Positions 11,659 through 24,059 of a DNA stretch of 64,000 nt are shown in pieces. The stretch covers positions 5,494,501 through 5,558,500 of the forward strand of contig NC_133197.1 in NCBI RefSeq assembly GCF_049306965.1. The letters are read 5' to 3'. Positions within the stretch are counted from its first letter, which is position 1; every line of letters starts with the position of its first letter. Below the pieces are notes generated by a model. That model was not told the origin of the DNA and ran no database searches. It saw only the letters and a list, made by a program, of their open reading frames with translations. The DNA comes from Danio rerio (lineage: Eukaryota; Chordata; Actinopteri; Cypriniformes; Danionidae). A program made the position numbers and the translations under genes.

Positions 11659-12092
11659 TACTTTAAAAAGTATGAGATTCTGACAGTATGATAACCTTGG
11701 ATAAAAATTCCCCAGTTTTACGGTATTGTGATTACTGCTCTAAAATAAGGTATTTTTAAACGTCTGGGTAAAAAACTAAACCCTTTTTTCCTTTTAAACC
11801 ACAATATATTTTATTTTGAGAAACATTTCAAATATTTTGGAGCAGTAAACTTATCAGGCTAAATAATTCAAATGAATCATTGACTTCTGCTGTCTTCATT
11901 AGTTTCAAAAACAGATTTTTTTTACAATTGAAAACGGCATCTTTGGATTTAATTTCTGCTAGAGATACTCTTGTCATAAAAAAAGTATCTTACACATACC
12001 TTAGGAACGGTACAGCAGAAAATTTTGACGGTTTTAAAACCTTGACTTTTCCAAACCGCGGTATACCTTAAAACGATTATCGTCCCATGCCT
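11659..12092 (-). mobile_element. hAT-type element, same family as 25464-26921
   Basis: The right end reads CGTCCCATGCCTA, the reverse complement of the TAGGCATGGG terminus. Shared interior words include TTACACATACCTTAGGAACG, TTTTAAAACCTTGACTTTTC and AGATTCTGACAGTATGATAA. Ends are worn and no target duplication is seen. Confidence 0.7.
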
Positions 12093-12465
12093 AAGTACAA
12101 CTGGTGTTGACAACACGCAAAAGTAAATTCTCTTGGTCGGTCTTCCCCCGAAACACATTTAACCAATAAAACGTAATGTAATAATGCCAAAAAAAAAAAT
12201 TACTATAAAAAGGACACATTGTTTGCACACATTCTGAAAAATTTTCAGGAAAACTGTACTCCATTATGGGATAGTGTAGCCTTAAAACAAATAATCTACT
12301 TTATTTAATAATCCTTATGTAGCTCTATTATCATTTCTAGACCACAACATCAGTCATACGTGACAATTAAAAAATTAAAATGGATATGTACATCACCTGG
12401 AAGCGGAATAAATATGCTTTTAACTGATGCATGGTTTGTTAGGACACTATTTGATCGAGATCCAA

Positions 12466-12998
12466 CTAAAGTTGAAGTCAGAATTATTCGCCCCCCCCCT
12501 TTGATTTTTTTTTAAATATTTCCCAAATGATGTTTAACGGAGCAAGGAAGTTTTCACAGTATGTTTGATATTTTTTTTCTTCTGGAGAAAGTTTTCTTTG
12601 TTTTATTTCGGCAAGAATAAAAGCATTTTTGAAATTTTAAAAAAACATTTAAGGTAAAAATTGTTAGCCCCTTTAAGCTATATTTTTTCGATAGTCTACA
12701 GAACAAACTATCGTTATACAATAGTTTGTATAACTCACCTAATTACCCTAACCTGCCTAGTTAACCTAATTAACCTAGTTAATCCTTTAAATGTCACTTT
12801 AAGCTGTATAGAAGTGGGATGAAAAATATCTAGTAAAATAAAATTTAATGTCATCATGGCAAAGATAAAATAAATCAGTTATTAGAAATGAGTTATTAAA
12901 ACTATTATGTGTAGAAATGTGTTGAAAAAAATCTTTCTGTTAAAAAGAATTTGGGGAAAACTAAACAGGGGGGTTAATAATTCTGACTTCAGCTGTAT
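12466..12998. mobile_element. Tc1/mariner-type MITE with TTGAAGTCAGAATTATT ends
   Basis: Inverted ends GTTGAAGTCAGAATTATT and AATAATTCTGACTTCAGC. The interior has CTAATTACCCTAACCTGCC and GTCATCATGGCAAAGATAA. Very common in zebrafish; other copies in this window are at 24690, 49105 and 63130. No transposase ORF. Confidence 0.8.
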
Positions 12999-13690
12999 TT
13001 GAAACTGGAATTTGAGGGAAAAACAGAAAATAATGTTAAAGTTGATCAAATTAAGCTCTAACCAATGCACGCTACTAATCACAAGTGAGAACACTAATTA
13101 CTAGTTTGTTTTTTAACACCTTTATTATTTCAGAAAAATGTAATGCATACTGTATTAGTAACCAGATATACCAATCAAAGAACACCCATCCCATCCCGAC
13201 AGAGCCATAAAAAGTATGTATTCACATGCAAAAAAAATAAAATAAATAAAATACATAAACAAATAAATGGGAAAAAAATAAAAAAATAAAATAAAAAGAG
13301 CATAATAATGAAAAGGGCTAATTAATAGTATTAATTAAAAATATTTTATTAAGTAGTATTAATAAAAAATGAGTTTTAATATGTTTACAGTAGGAAATTA
13401 ACAAAGTATCTTCAATTGAATGTGCTCTTTACTTAATATTGTAATGGTTTATGGCATAAAAGGAGATCAACAATTTTGAGGCATTATGTATATTTGGCTA
13501 TGGCCAAAATGTAGCCATGCAGCATAACACTGGTTTTGTTGCCCTGGCTCACAAGTTTTTTGACACCTTTAAAATAGATTTACGTTGTCAAGGTTTTCTT
13601 TTCCATGTCACACATTAAAAATAAACAACATAGAGCAACATATAAATGAATAACCGATGACAGAATTTTCATTTTGGGTGAACTTTTCCT
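12999..13690. other. No gene seen, AT-rich
   Basis: Long A-rich runs and simple AAATAAA sequence. Nothing recognisable. Confidence 0.5.
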
Positions 13691-14184
13691 TTAAGGAATA
13701 AAACAGTCAGGAGGTTAAAAAGAGGGGGGCAAGGAGGTGAGAGAGAGAGAGAGAGAGAAAGTGAGTTAGAGTTAAAGAGAGATAGCATTAAAGCACTAAA
13801 AGCTTTTCTCGTCCGGCTAAAGGCTAATGTTATTGCCATAGCGAAGAAATCTCTGGAGCTGGAGAAAAACGCGCTGAGGTGAATCATAAATGCACTGTGA
13901 GGATCCTCTGGGACAATAATTAGACAACTCTCGGTCTCCATCCAGCTTTTTTCCCCTCTCTCCGATGATGGATTGACAGCGTTCGTGTGGTCTGGGAACT
14001 AATTCATCAGGTTTTACAGCAAATTTTAGCTGTTAATTGGACATCCTTACCTCAGCTCGGCTGCGCGCGAATCGGTAGTCCTACGGCAACGGTTATTCTC
14101 ATGAATATTAATTAGACCGCGATGATGTAGCAGACCGCCTTCCTATAGCAAACGAGTATTTAAGAAACATTACTTAAATTATTC
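13691..14184. other. Unique-looking sequence upstream of the 14.2 kb promoter-like block
   Basis: Contains a (GA)n tract at 13737-13758 and then about 400 bp without repeats, with CpG words (GCTGCGCGCGAATCGG at about 14058-14073). No ORF of interest. It could be promoter-proximal or conserved noncoding sequence; only position suggests this. Confidence 0.35.
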
Positions 14185-14434
14185 TGACGTCGTTCGCTCA
14201 CTTTCCTATATAAAAGTCTTGACCTTTAAATATTAATCGCGTTTTTCTGACGTCGCTTGGTATTCGTCGAAAGGCTAATATATGGATCATGAATACTAAG
14301 AGAAACACCTTCTCCATAGTAGGATTGGCAAATGGACGTCCGACTTCGATGTGAAATGACATGATCTGGAGAGGTTCACTTCACTTCCAACATCCTCATG
14401 TGAACTTTACTGCCACAATGCGTAATTTAGTCTG
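14185..14434 (+). promoter_or_regulatory. Putative promoter and first exon of an unidentified gene
   Basis: TATATAAAAG at 14207-14216 is flanked by two matching CRE-like TTCTGACGTCG sites (TGACGTCG at 14185-14192 and 14248-14255). Further down, GCCACAATGCG gives a start at 14418, and after ATG CGT AAT TTA GTC TG comes a strong donor, CTG|GTGAGT, at 14434/14435. The encoded start would be MRNLV and then splice in phase 2. Two short upstream ORFs (from 14282 and 14333) precede it, so the true start is uncertain. I do not recognise the gene and no matching downstream exon is certain. Confidence 0.35.
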
Positions 14435-14525
14435 GTGAGTAACATTTTATCTGTATATTACATGATAAATTACTTGTTTTGCATGTAAAGTTGTTGACAG
14501 TCTGCATGTTGTAATATAACTTAAT

Positions 14526-14526
14526 C

Positions 14527-14621
<95 letters not shown>

Positions 14622-14817
14622 CACTGAAAAAATGATGTCTGCAAAACTGTTGCAAACAATTTATTTGTGTTGATTTTAAACAAACAAATTAAAAAAAATT
14701 CTACTTAATTTGTTTAAATTCAGTCCAAATAAATTGTTTACAGCCACTTAACGTAAAAAAAAATTGAGTAAATCCAAGGAATCATCTCTTAATTTTTTTT
14801 CAGTGTATCTATCTACT
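14526..14817. repeat. (ATCT)n microsatellite interrupted by a MITE
   Basis: About 24 ATCT units to 14620, then the element at 14622-14805, then ATCTATCTA resumes at 14807. Confidence 0.95.
14622..14805. mobile_element. 184-bp MITE inserted in the ATCT array (TA duplication)
   Basis: Ends CACTGAAAAAA and TTTTTTTTCAGTG, with TA on both sides (14620-14621, 14806-14807) and ATCT repeat beyond both. Fits a Tc1/mariner-type nonautonomous element. Confidence 0.8.
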
Positions 14818-16370
14818 GATATGTTATTAATTTTGTAAGGTTTTCATTTTGAGTGTAGAGACTTGGATTTCAGAGTAATTTATAAAAAGATCTCTGTTGT
14901 AAAGTGAGTTTAAACTCATTAAACATACTCCAGATCAAAACAATTAGCTTTTTCCTTTGTCAGACATTCATGGTAATACTTAGCAGTGTTATTGAATAGT
15001 TTCTGTGTTAAATTGTTTTGAAGATGCATCGGCAAGCAACTGATAAATATTTAAATGCGTATGAGAGTGTGCTGCAACCCATTTGGAAAGTTTGGAAGCT
15101 GTGAAAGGAAATTTTATGCATCCTTTCAAACTCGGTCCATCATGAATGGGATGCGGTTGGAAGGATTGAATTAGGCGGCCAGACAAGTTCAAACCACGGC
15201 ATGAAACTGACTTTGATAGGCTAGACTGCTGCATTTTTACTTTACAAGCATGCCATAAACAGACCTTCTGGAAATTTCTGCTGTGGTTGATGAAGTACAA
15301 GCTCACACACGTGGAGACGCTGGCCTATAATGCATTGGCTTCGGGTTTGACGTTTTTAGTGCCCCGGACACCTTGTGAGACAGCAAGTCTCCACTAAATC
15401 TTTCATTTGAACCTCCGTGCTAGATTAATTCGTTTTATGTGCCCACTATTGAAAAAATATTGCACACTTATTACAAAACGTCCCATTGAAGTGGTAGAAA
15501 GGCCATGCTGTGAAGTTGAATGTGACTGGAAAATGAGTGACTGCAATCTGTCGATCAGAAATAGAAGCGGATATTTGTGTTCACAGGTCAGTATACTTAT
15601 GAAATAAAACTGGCAATGAGAAAATACATCAAACAAAATAAATTTCAGGCATCTTTTGGGATTGAAATGAATGGATTTTCCCACTGAGAAGGTCACTTTA
15701 GGTCCATGTCAGCACTCTTGATGTTTAATATGCATTGCGGCTGCCTCTATCATGTGCACTTCAAAGCGGGTTTTGAGTTAAATAGTGTTTACCCTACAAT
15801 CATTTGAGTCTGCGGCCTTTCATGAGGATGAAATATTAGTAGATTGGTTGGCGGATATGGTGAAATGCTTCCATGTGCGATTTATAGACGCAGTGCAGTG
15901 TTACGGACGAAAATATGTTTCACGTTAGCTTAAAAATAGAAGAGATAATGTGATCCAAATATCTGAGCAAGTGAAAACATGGGGTCAGACTTTATGGTCC
16001 TTATTTAAACTCTAGCTTTTTTAGTATACGTTCTAGATATTAGTGTTGTCATGATTGCTGGTTTTAAGTTAAAATTTCGGACTGTTAGTATTAGCATTTT
16101 TCATTTTTTTTATCATCATTAAACGTTTTATTGATTATTGCGATTTTGATAACTCACGGTAAATGCTGTAACATTACTATTAGCTGATCATGAAAGGCTG
16201 TAATGTAAATTATGTTATATAGACAGTTAATTATATTATATTTTTATCAAATCCCACAACAATTGGTTAGCTTTTATAAAGCAGCTTCTTTCAATATTGG
16301 GGAAAAAAACAAATACAGTATGGATCCTTGTGAAGCAGATTTCCAAGTGCAGGTTAAACAAGTAATACCT
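14818..16370. other. No gene seen
   Basis: 15000-15900 is repeat-poor and could hold conserved noncoding sequence. ORFs on opposite strands at 15403-15696 overlap and neither has splice support. Confidence 0.4.
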
Positions 16371-16775
16371 CCCTGCAGGCACAGGACATCAACATGACGT
16401 CATATTGATGTTTTACCCCAAAATCTTAGGGTATATTGGATTTACTTTGGAAATGAAAATCGAGTTGACGTCAGAACCCAACGTCAGGCCGACATCAATG
16501 TCCAACCTAAAATCAACCTAAAATCAACCAAATGTCTACGTCTAATCATGTTACACCTTGACGTTGTGTGAACGTTACCACTATGACTTCTATCAGACGT
16601 TGGATTTTGGTCACTTTCCAACACAACCTAAAATCAACCAAATGTCAACGTAATTTTGACGTCGTTATTGGACGTCAAAATAACATTGTCCTTAGACACT
16701 GGCAAGACATTGAATTTTGGTCACCTGACGTCATAATCTAATAATAACGTCTCATGATGTTGTGTGCCTGCTGGG
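16371..16775. mobile_element. DNA element, second copy of the 347-1871 family, uninterrupted
   Basis: Ends CCCTGCAGGCACAGGAC and GTGTGCCTGCTGGGC are inverted. The interior repeats CCAACCTAAAATCAACC and ACGTCAAAATAACATTG. At 405 bp it shows the length of the family without the nested insertion. Confidence 0.75.
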
Positions 16776-17572
16776 CTTGAATAAGTAAATCAAATGTACC
16801 TTAAAACACATACAACAAAATGTAAATTAAATAATACAAACACAAGCAAACAAATTCAAAATGCAAATACTGTATACCAAACTTGATGGAATAAGTGTGT
16901 GTGTGCTATATTTTTGAATCATTTTAACAAATCTGTGATGATATTGATATCTTTAATGATTTTTGTCACTATATAATTGATATACATTTTAATAATGCTA
17001 CATTTCTACTAGTTATTTTAGTTATTTGTGATTTACATCAAACCTACGTTATGGTATAACACACATTTTAACTCAACCCTGTGGACGTGTTAGAATCTGA
17101 CATTTCTACCGCAGGTCATTTACTCTCGTCTCCCAAACTTGAGGCCATGCAGCCATTATCCAATCAGTCTCAGAGATTTTGTCTGACCTTTTCCCAGATG
17201 GCTGCTCGCCGGAGCAGAACCAGTCCGGCCATGAGCTGTTTGGCGCGGTCAATCTTTGGAGAATCGATTTAAAGGAATAGTGGATCCAAAATGCAAGACA
17301 GTTTATTTTTGTGTTGCTCTAAATCTGTATTTTGCTGGGCTTTTCTTTACTGTGGAAAAATAATGTTTTTCAAGGAGGCTTTTTTTACAATGATTGTTTA
17401 TTTTAAACAATCTAATGAAACGAATGTAAATAAATCCTATATGTTTCTATATGCACAATGGTATTAAGCGAATTAGCTAAAATATAATGCAGTTTTTAGT
17501 CTAGATGTGATGAAATAAGTAATATTTTAGATACTTTAAAATGTACTTTACTTATTTTTATTAATATGTTTC

Positions 17573-17574
<2 letters not shown>
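16776..17574. other. No gene; a repeat-poor block at 17085-17275
   Basis: 17085-17275 is GC-moderate and includes TTATCCAATCAGTCTCAGAG and GATGGCTGCTCGCCGGAGC. It could be a conserved noncoding element; this cannot be tested here. The rest is AT-rich. Confidence 0.35.
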
Positions 17575-17651
<77 letters not shown>

Positions 17652-17685
17652 TTTTGGTAAATTCATTTGGTTTAATAGATCTTTG

Positions 17686-17773
<88 letters not shown>
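17575..17773. repeat. (TA)n, two tracts
   Basis: 17575-17650 and 17691-17773, separated by 40 bp of other sequence. ORFs across it are repeat translations. Confidence 0.97.
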
Positions 17774-17776
<3 letters not shown>

Positions 17777-18611
17777 CAACTTAAAAATGAGGATAAAAGA
17801 AGCACAATATATTCGCATATAGGCATATATACACAATATATAAACATATAAGGAACAATATATAAGCATATATATACATTTTCATAACAAAAATACGCTG
17901 GGTTTTGTTGAAATTTATGTCATATTTTATTCTATTCTGTTTTTATCTTCCTTACATCACTTAATCCTTACTTTTTTTAAATGTAATGCTCATTTAAGCT
18001 GTAATCTCTGTGTGATGTGTTGCAAAGTAAGATGTGTTTCTCTCAAGACCTTTACCATGACCTTTTGAAATGTATTTGGCAATGAGAAGCTATAATCTGC
18101 AGCAAATTCCCGTATTTCAAAAGCAGATCTCACAGAACTAAACCCACAGGCTTCTGTTTTCCTCTTATCACTTGTATTATACCGTTTATAATATACGCAG
18201 AATATCCAATTGTGATTAAGTACAGGAGGAATCGAGTACTAGGTGTTAACATGCATTTTCCTGGGCGGGAAGAATTTGGCAGGACTGTGTTTTTTTCACA
18301 GTGAACTGACACATACCCCTTAATCCCTTTAGCAATTTCCTGGAGAAAGTCGGACATTTGCTGCCTCTTGCTACACCATAAACACAGTGTACACACACCA
18401 GCGCTATTGCATTAGCTTAAAGTACTTTGAAGAAGTTGCACGTACATGATGTAGTGATGGATGTGCAGTACGTTGCTGAGGTAATATATCATGTAAAATT
18501 ATAGGCATGCACAAATAGCGGGACTGAAGGGAATTGTGATCTATTGTTATGATTTTCAGGCCTTGAAAAGGAATTTCAGTTCAAAAGCTTGTGGTCTGAT
18601 TTGTTAAGTAA
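17774..18611. other. No gene seen
   Basis: AT-rich, then a mixed stretch at 18130-18400 without recognisable coding or repeat. Confidence 0.4.
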
Positions 18612-18722
18612 GGGATAAAATACATCCAGGAGGTTGTTATCACAGAATAAAACCTGACAGGTTCATCGGTAAGACTAAAGGGCTTTATTCTGTGAAAACA
18701 ACCTCCTGGATGTGCTTTATCC
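18612..18722. repeat. Long inverted repeat (43-bp arms)
   Basis: The arm at 18612-18654 (GGGATAAAATACATCCAGG onward) is mirrored at 18681-18722 with few mismatches, with a 26-nt loop. Probably part of a palindromic DNA element that extends to about 19020. The AATCAGAATTGAGAA tail at about 18997 resembles the one at about 48240. Confidence 0.75.
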
Positions 18723-19065
18723 TGTGCATTACATGGCTAATTGCCACAAAACATGAATATTAGAAACAAGTCATTGTTCTTGAGCCTAAGTAGTTTAAAA
18801 ATAATTTAATTAAATGCAAATCTGACAGAAAGGAAACAGCTGATGGAGTATACACCAACCTGCAAATTATTTAGTCGCAAGATGGCACCAAACTGTCAAA
18901 AACGCAGCGCTGGCAGAAACGAAACTGGATAAGCCGGTTTTATCTAGTGGTTGTTAACTGGGAATAACATAGGTCGAAGGTTGAGACTGACCAATCAGAA
19001 TTGAGAATTCCAGACTTGTAATAAATGTTTGTATAGTCACACCAAGGCTACTTTTATTTGATCAA
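18723..19065. other. Probable remainder of the hairpin-containing element
   Basis: Ends near GACCAATCAGAATTGAGAAT. No gene. Confidence 0.35.
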
Positions 19066-19500
19066 AATACCACAATACAGCAATATTGTGTAATATTTAA
19101 AAATTGTTTTTCTTTATTATGGTTGTGTAATTAATCGAAATTCAATTTTAATTTCAATTTCAATAATTGAGATAAAACAATTGTTACATCATATCTCGCC
19201 CTCTTTCCAGCACATGCACATTTCCATGCGCATTTGTTGGTGAATTGTTAGTCCAATTTAACATGAAAATCAGTAAAATTGTGTAATTGACGCATAAGAC
19301 GTGCTAGACTTGTTAAAGCATGTTAGATTTATACATGTTCTTAAAGATGTGTTTGTTATGTATTAAATGAACATAAAGAGTTGAGAATGAAAATGCGTGT
19401 GTAACACTATATTAGACCCGTGCAGCTCTTAAAATGACAGCGCACTGACTGTGTTTATCAGTATTAATCAAACAGCAAAGGACAAAATCACTCACTGCTC
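19066..19500. repeat. AT-rich interspersed repeat related to 24060-24330
   Basis: Shared words: AGCAATATTGTG/AGCGATATTGTG, TTAATCGAAATTCAATTTT and CATCATATCTCGCCC. Two diverged copies of one family, hAT-like in character; ends not found. Confidence 0.5.
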
Positions 19501-19616
19501 TTTATTAAGAAAGCTACTTTCCACTAAGCCCCAACAAAACTAGCGTTGTCCAATTCTCTTACTTCCCTAGATCAGTTTAGTAAATTGTTCGTATTTTTAC
19601 AACATTTGTCACGTTA

Positions 19617-20760
19617 GACGTGACCAAAACAATAACAAAAACAGGAACAAAAGATAGCGAATTCAAGTGCAGATTTTAATATATTAAAGTCCAAAAACAG
19701 TGAACAAAAATCCAAAATATCAAAGTGCAAAGTAACAAATAAACAACAAAACAAGAAACTAAGACAGATAAACATGAACTAGACTATAGCAAGTTACAAG
19801 GCAAGATCAGGAACAACAACTAGGAAAAACAGACTTACTGGGTACAAGAAAGACAAACGACGCGATGACAAACAGTGGTTGAATGACTGAATATATAGTC
19901 CTGGTAATCACGGAGAAAGGAGACAGCTGTGGTTGTAAATCAGTGTAGATGACAGACCGGGTGTGTGCGCGAAAGAATGGAAATGTAGGCTGTTTCTCAA
20001 TGCTGTAGGCGATAGAGGCGTTCTTCAGCGGTCTTGCGTCCTCGTGTTCTCGTGCAACGTCATCATCAGCTGCCTAAGTTCAGTTCCAATACTCAAGACC
20101 ACAAGTACGGAGGATGCGTGAAACTTCCCGGATGTGATCTTGATATCGAGGACGCACCGATGCAGACTTGAGCACCGAACTCGCTCTGGAAGTCCCAGAA
20201 GTCATTGCGACTGGAGGTGGGAAGCACAGCATTTTATTTAGATTTATTATTAAAGTTCATAGATATGAGTTATTTGCCTCAGGAGTTTCCCTAAATGAAA
20301 CGGTGAAAGTAAACATTACCATGAACATCTTAATAAAGGAATAAACACATAAGGGTGTTTGTTTGCTGAAATTCGTATTAAAATCTGTTTTATTTATATT
20401 GTGCAACATATATTTATAATGTTTTATGCAAAGTATATATTTTGAAAAGGGGAAAAACAATAAATCGTTGTATGAGTGCTGTAATGTTAAAATAATTTAC
20501 CATTTAAAACACGTGAAGGTCACGTGACCATCAGGAAGAACGCAGCATCTCAATTCTCAAAGGACGCGTTCTCTGCCCTCGCGGTCTCCTGAGTTCGTTC
20601 TTCCGAGAACACCTGGCAAGACCGATCTCCACAAGAACACAAGTCCGTTCTCTGCGTTCTTGGAATTGAGAAACAGCCGTAGTCTTTCCTGGGACGCTGT
20701 AGTGCCTACTGAGTCCTGGTGCACTACAGCGCCCTCAGGTGGTCACTGACGGATGTGACA
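19617..20760 (-). mobile_element. Solo LTR fossil carrying a nested MITE
   Basis: Begins TGTCAC and ends GTGACA on the plus strand, flanked by ACATT at 19612-19616 and 20761-20765, a 5-bp target duplication. No internal coding region, so it is a solo LTR (LTR retrotransposon, Gypsy-like form; superfamily not proven). A 691-bp MITE sits inside at 19988-20678. Confidence 0.7.
19988..20678. mobile_element. MITE with GGCTGTTTCTCAA ends, inside the LTR
   Basis: Ends GGCTGTTTCTCAA and TTGAGAAACAGCC, flanked by GTA on both sides (19985-19987, 20679-20681). Rich in GTTCTC and GTCCTCG words; no ORF. Superfamily unresolved. Confidence 0.8.
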
Positions 20761-20765
20761 ACATT

Positions 20766-21096
20766 GTTGTATAAAAAGTGGCAGAAAATGACAAAATATT
20801 CACAAAAGCTACTGAATCTTAGACAAAACTCCAAACTTTGCTAAATTAGGTCAGCAAATGTCATATAATTCTAGAGAAGCACGCAAATAAAATAAAATCA
20901 TTAGTAACCACAGGCGGCACTATAACTGTTAAGATAGAAATTACTACCAGGGCAAATGACTATATGTAAAATGGCTAAAAAGTGGACTTTTTATTGCTGA
21001 TTTAGACAGTGATAGGCTTAGTAATGAATATTTAAAACCATATTCCAAAAAGTCCTTTTGTAAAAAGAAAAAACTATTTTAAACTATTTTAAAAAA
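20766..21096. other. No gene seen, AT-rich
   Basis: Nothing recognisable. Confidence 0.5.
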
Positions 21097-21341
21097 GGTG
21101 GCTCAGTGGTTAGCACTGTCGCCTTACAGCAAGAAGGTTGCAGGTTTGAATCCCGGCTGGGCCAAATGGCATTTCAGTGTGGAGTTTGCATGTTCTCCCC
21201 ATGTTCCCGTTTCCTACGGGTTTAATATGAGAGTATGGGTGTTTTCTAGTAATGGGTTGTGTCTGGAAAGGAATCTGCTGCGCAAAACATATGCCAGAAT
21301 AGTTGGTGGTTCGTTCCGCTGAAGGAAAATTAAGGAATGAA
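21097..21341 (+). mobile_element. DANA SINE, diverged with internal deletion
   Basis: The head GGTGGCTCAGTGGTTAGCAC with B box GGTTTGAATCC and part of the tail GGTTCGTTCCGCTG survive. The middle is shortened. Confidence 0.8.
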
Positions 21342-21360
21342 TGTTACTTGTACCTGCCAT

Positions 21361-22095
21361 GCTAAACGGCATGTTTTACTATACATTACTAGGATGCTGC
21401 CCTCTCTATCGTTGCATCTGATGTCACAAGGTTGGTTCTGTTCCCTCAGCTGAACAAATACAGTTTTCAGTGTCCTATTATTTTTTAGAAACAATTCTAA
21501 ATGTAATAATAATAATAGTAATAATAATGTTCATTATTTATAATTTAATAATAACAAATTGATCAATTGTCATTTTTAAAAAAATAATCACTTATAATAA
21601 TACAAAAAAATTTCTGATTTATTGCTGAAAACAGATGTGCTGCTCATATTGATATGGAAAATTATTTTAGCTCAAGGTGAAAAATGATCAGAAATTTGAA
21701 GATGAATGCATCAAATCCATTAATCCAATTTAATGGACCAAAACAGAAAGTTAATTCTGATTTCGATTAATAATGCACAATAATCTTACAAAGCATGCTA
21801 ATTTCTGTTGTTTATGACGACACTGTAGAATGTGATTATTTACTTTATTTAAAAAAGTCAGTAAACCTATTGTAACTTTTTATATTAGACACACATCTGA
21901 TGCTTGTATTTGCAGCAGCTCCATGCCCACAAATTCCTGCATTGGGTTAAATTAGGCTGTTCAGTCTCCGTGTTCAGTCCTTTACTTCCACCGTATCTGT
22001 TCAGCTGAGGGAACAGAACCAACCCTGTGACGTCAGACACACTGATATAGAGGTCAGCGCCCTAGCAATGTATAGAAAACATGCCGTTTTCTGCT
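21361..22095. mobile_element. DNA element with about 110-bp terminal inverted repeats
   Basis: The left arm 21361-21469 and right arm 21985-22095 are inverted copies sharing GGTTGGTTCTGTTCCCTCAG and CGGCATGTTTT. The AT-rich core has no transposase. Superfamily unknown. Confidence 0.75.
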
Positions 22096-23231
22096 AAATG
22101 CTTACATTAATCGAGTTTGTTTTATATATTTTCCTTAAAGTAGAAATCAATTAGCAAAATTATGTAAACTTTACTGAGTGCTTCATTTCCCTTTTAACTT
22201 ACTTTTATAATTATGCACAAATTTTAAGGCAATGGGTTTACTTACCTTTTAAGTAAAGTCGACTAATCGCTTTAAAAGCAACCGGTTTTCACACTTAATT
22301 TCTGTAATCTTTTTTTTTTACAGGTTAGAAAGTATGTTTAATAACCATCAAAATCAATAACGCCTGCAAAAACATTGGTTTTTCGATCTGAATTGAAATG
22401 TAAATATACAGCAATAAAATCACACCAAAGTCTAGCAAAATATATTGTTCTCCCTCACTGAAAAACGCAGACAGGAGCACAATGGCGCCATTATGACATC
22501 ACTACGAGGGTGGCCCAGGAATGCAGTGAAAACAACAATAATACATCACATTTTCTCAAAACTAGCAGCCGTCATGGCTTTAAAATCCACTTTTCTGTCT
22601 CCATAGCAAATTGAATGGATCGTTCTGTTCTGATCGGCTCCATCAAAGGGACATTTTGGGCCACTTTTGCAGCTCTTTTCTACACGTTCACCCTCTAGTT
22701 TTCAGTTCAGAAGGGAGGAAAGGAAAAAAATGCTACCGTGCCCTTAAAATAGGATTCTGGGAACAAATTTGTCCAGTAGCCGATGGAGGCCATTGAAAAC
22801 ACAAGTGATGTTTTTTTTTTTTCAAAGCGAGCGCTTTGAAACGCTGAACTTTGACTTGCTGGATCTGCTAACATCTGCTGTTTAATCTTGTTGGATTCTT
22901 CTCGGGGCCGTCGATGTCTATCAGCTAAACATGAAAAATTATATCTTGGAGCAGATTATTGCATTCCAGGTTTAAGAACGCTGTGTTTTATCAGACTCTG
23001 TTCCCCTCAGGATCGGGCTTTGGTGGAGCCGGTCGTCCTCGAAGAGTCCAATTAAGGGCCTAATATGCTGAATCGGGGAGCTTTAAAACACTGGCCGGCT
23101 TTAACCCCTTTGGTCCCACTTTTTTGTGACAATCACGTTCAACTTGAACGATCAGAAATCTTAAATGTTTTGGTGCACATGTTTAGGCTTGGTCTCATTT
23201 TAAAGAAGACATACTTAGTTGTTAAATTTCA
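22096..23231. other. No gene; repeat-poor block at 22880-23070
   Basis: 22880-23070 (with GGATCGGGCTTTGGTGGAGC and AGAGTCCAATTAAGGGCC) looks unique and could be conserved noncoding DNA. 22460-22800 has an inverted-repeat-like CAATGGCGCCATTATGACAT; nothing firmer. Confidence 0.35.
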
Positions 23232-23596
23232 AAAAGTCATCATTCATTCATTTTCCTTCAGCTTAGTCGCTTATTTAAAAGGGGTCGTCACAGTGGAATG
23301 AACCACTAACTATTCCAGCATATTTTTTATGCAGCGGATGCCTTTCCAGCTGCAACCCAGTACTAGGAAACCCCCATTCACACACAAACTCATACACTAC
23401 AGCCAATTTACTTAATTCACTATAGCGCATGTGTTTGGACTGTTGGGAAACCGGAGCACCCGGAGGAAAGCCACGCCAACAGGGAGAGAACATGCAAATT
23501 CCACACTAAAATGCGAACTGGGCCAGCCAGGACTGAACCAGCAACCTTCTTGCTGTGAGGTGACATTGCTAACCACTGAGCCACCGTGCCGCCTTC
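23232..23596 (-). mobile_element. DANA SINE, older full-length copy
   Basis: On the minus strand it runs from the tRNA-like head (A box TGGCTCAGTGG) to a CATTCATTCATTTT tail, with many substitutions. Confidence 0.88.
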
Positions 23597-23734
23597 ATAA
23601 AGTAAAACGAAACAAAAGTTATGTAACTTAAAGTTTATGAAAATATTAAAACATTAATTGTATATTTTATTATATTACATATATGTATTTTACAAAACCT
23701 GTTTTAGATCTCATTCACATTTTTGCTTCTTACC

Positions 23735-24047
23735 CGCTTCATTCGCGCTCCAAATTCACTTCAGAGCAGATGCACATTCGCGATGAGCCGCTGTCAGTGT
23801 GTGCAGGAGGATTTCCCCCCACCCCCACCCCCCTGGACAATAACAACAGGTGCTACGTCATAATCATGCCCCCACAAGAGCAAGCTCCTGATTGGTTAAC
23901 GCGGCGCGAATGTCCGCTGAAGTTCAGATTTTCCAACTTGAGCGGTTCGCGCGTATCGTGCCACAGGATGTCTATTTGCGCCTTTGCATTGACTTAACAT
24001 GTAAATCCCTCGCGCTTGATGCTTCTTCTGCATCTGGTGAACACAGC
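23735..24047. mobile_element. Harbinger-type element fragment, same family as 31426-32020
   Basis: Shares GATTGGTTAACGCGGCGCGA, ATGTCCGCTGAAGTTCAGAT and CACAAGAGCAAGCT with the 31.5 kb copy. It keeps the right tip TGCATCTGGTGAACACAG; the left tip is lost. Confidence 0.7.
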
Positions 24048-24059
24048 ATAAGACACCAA

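Noticed and set aside
17566-17869. ORFs of repeating IY residues
   Set aside because: They are translations of (TA)n tracts; the same applies at 38250-38376, 48098-48634, 48919-49104 and 49652-49846.
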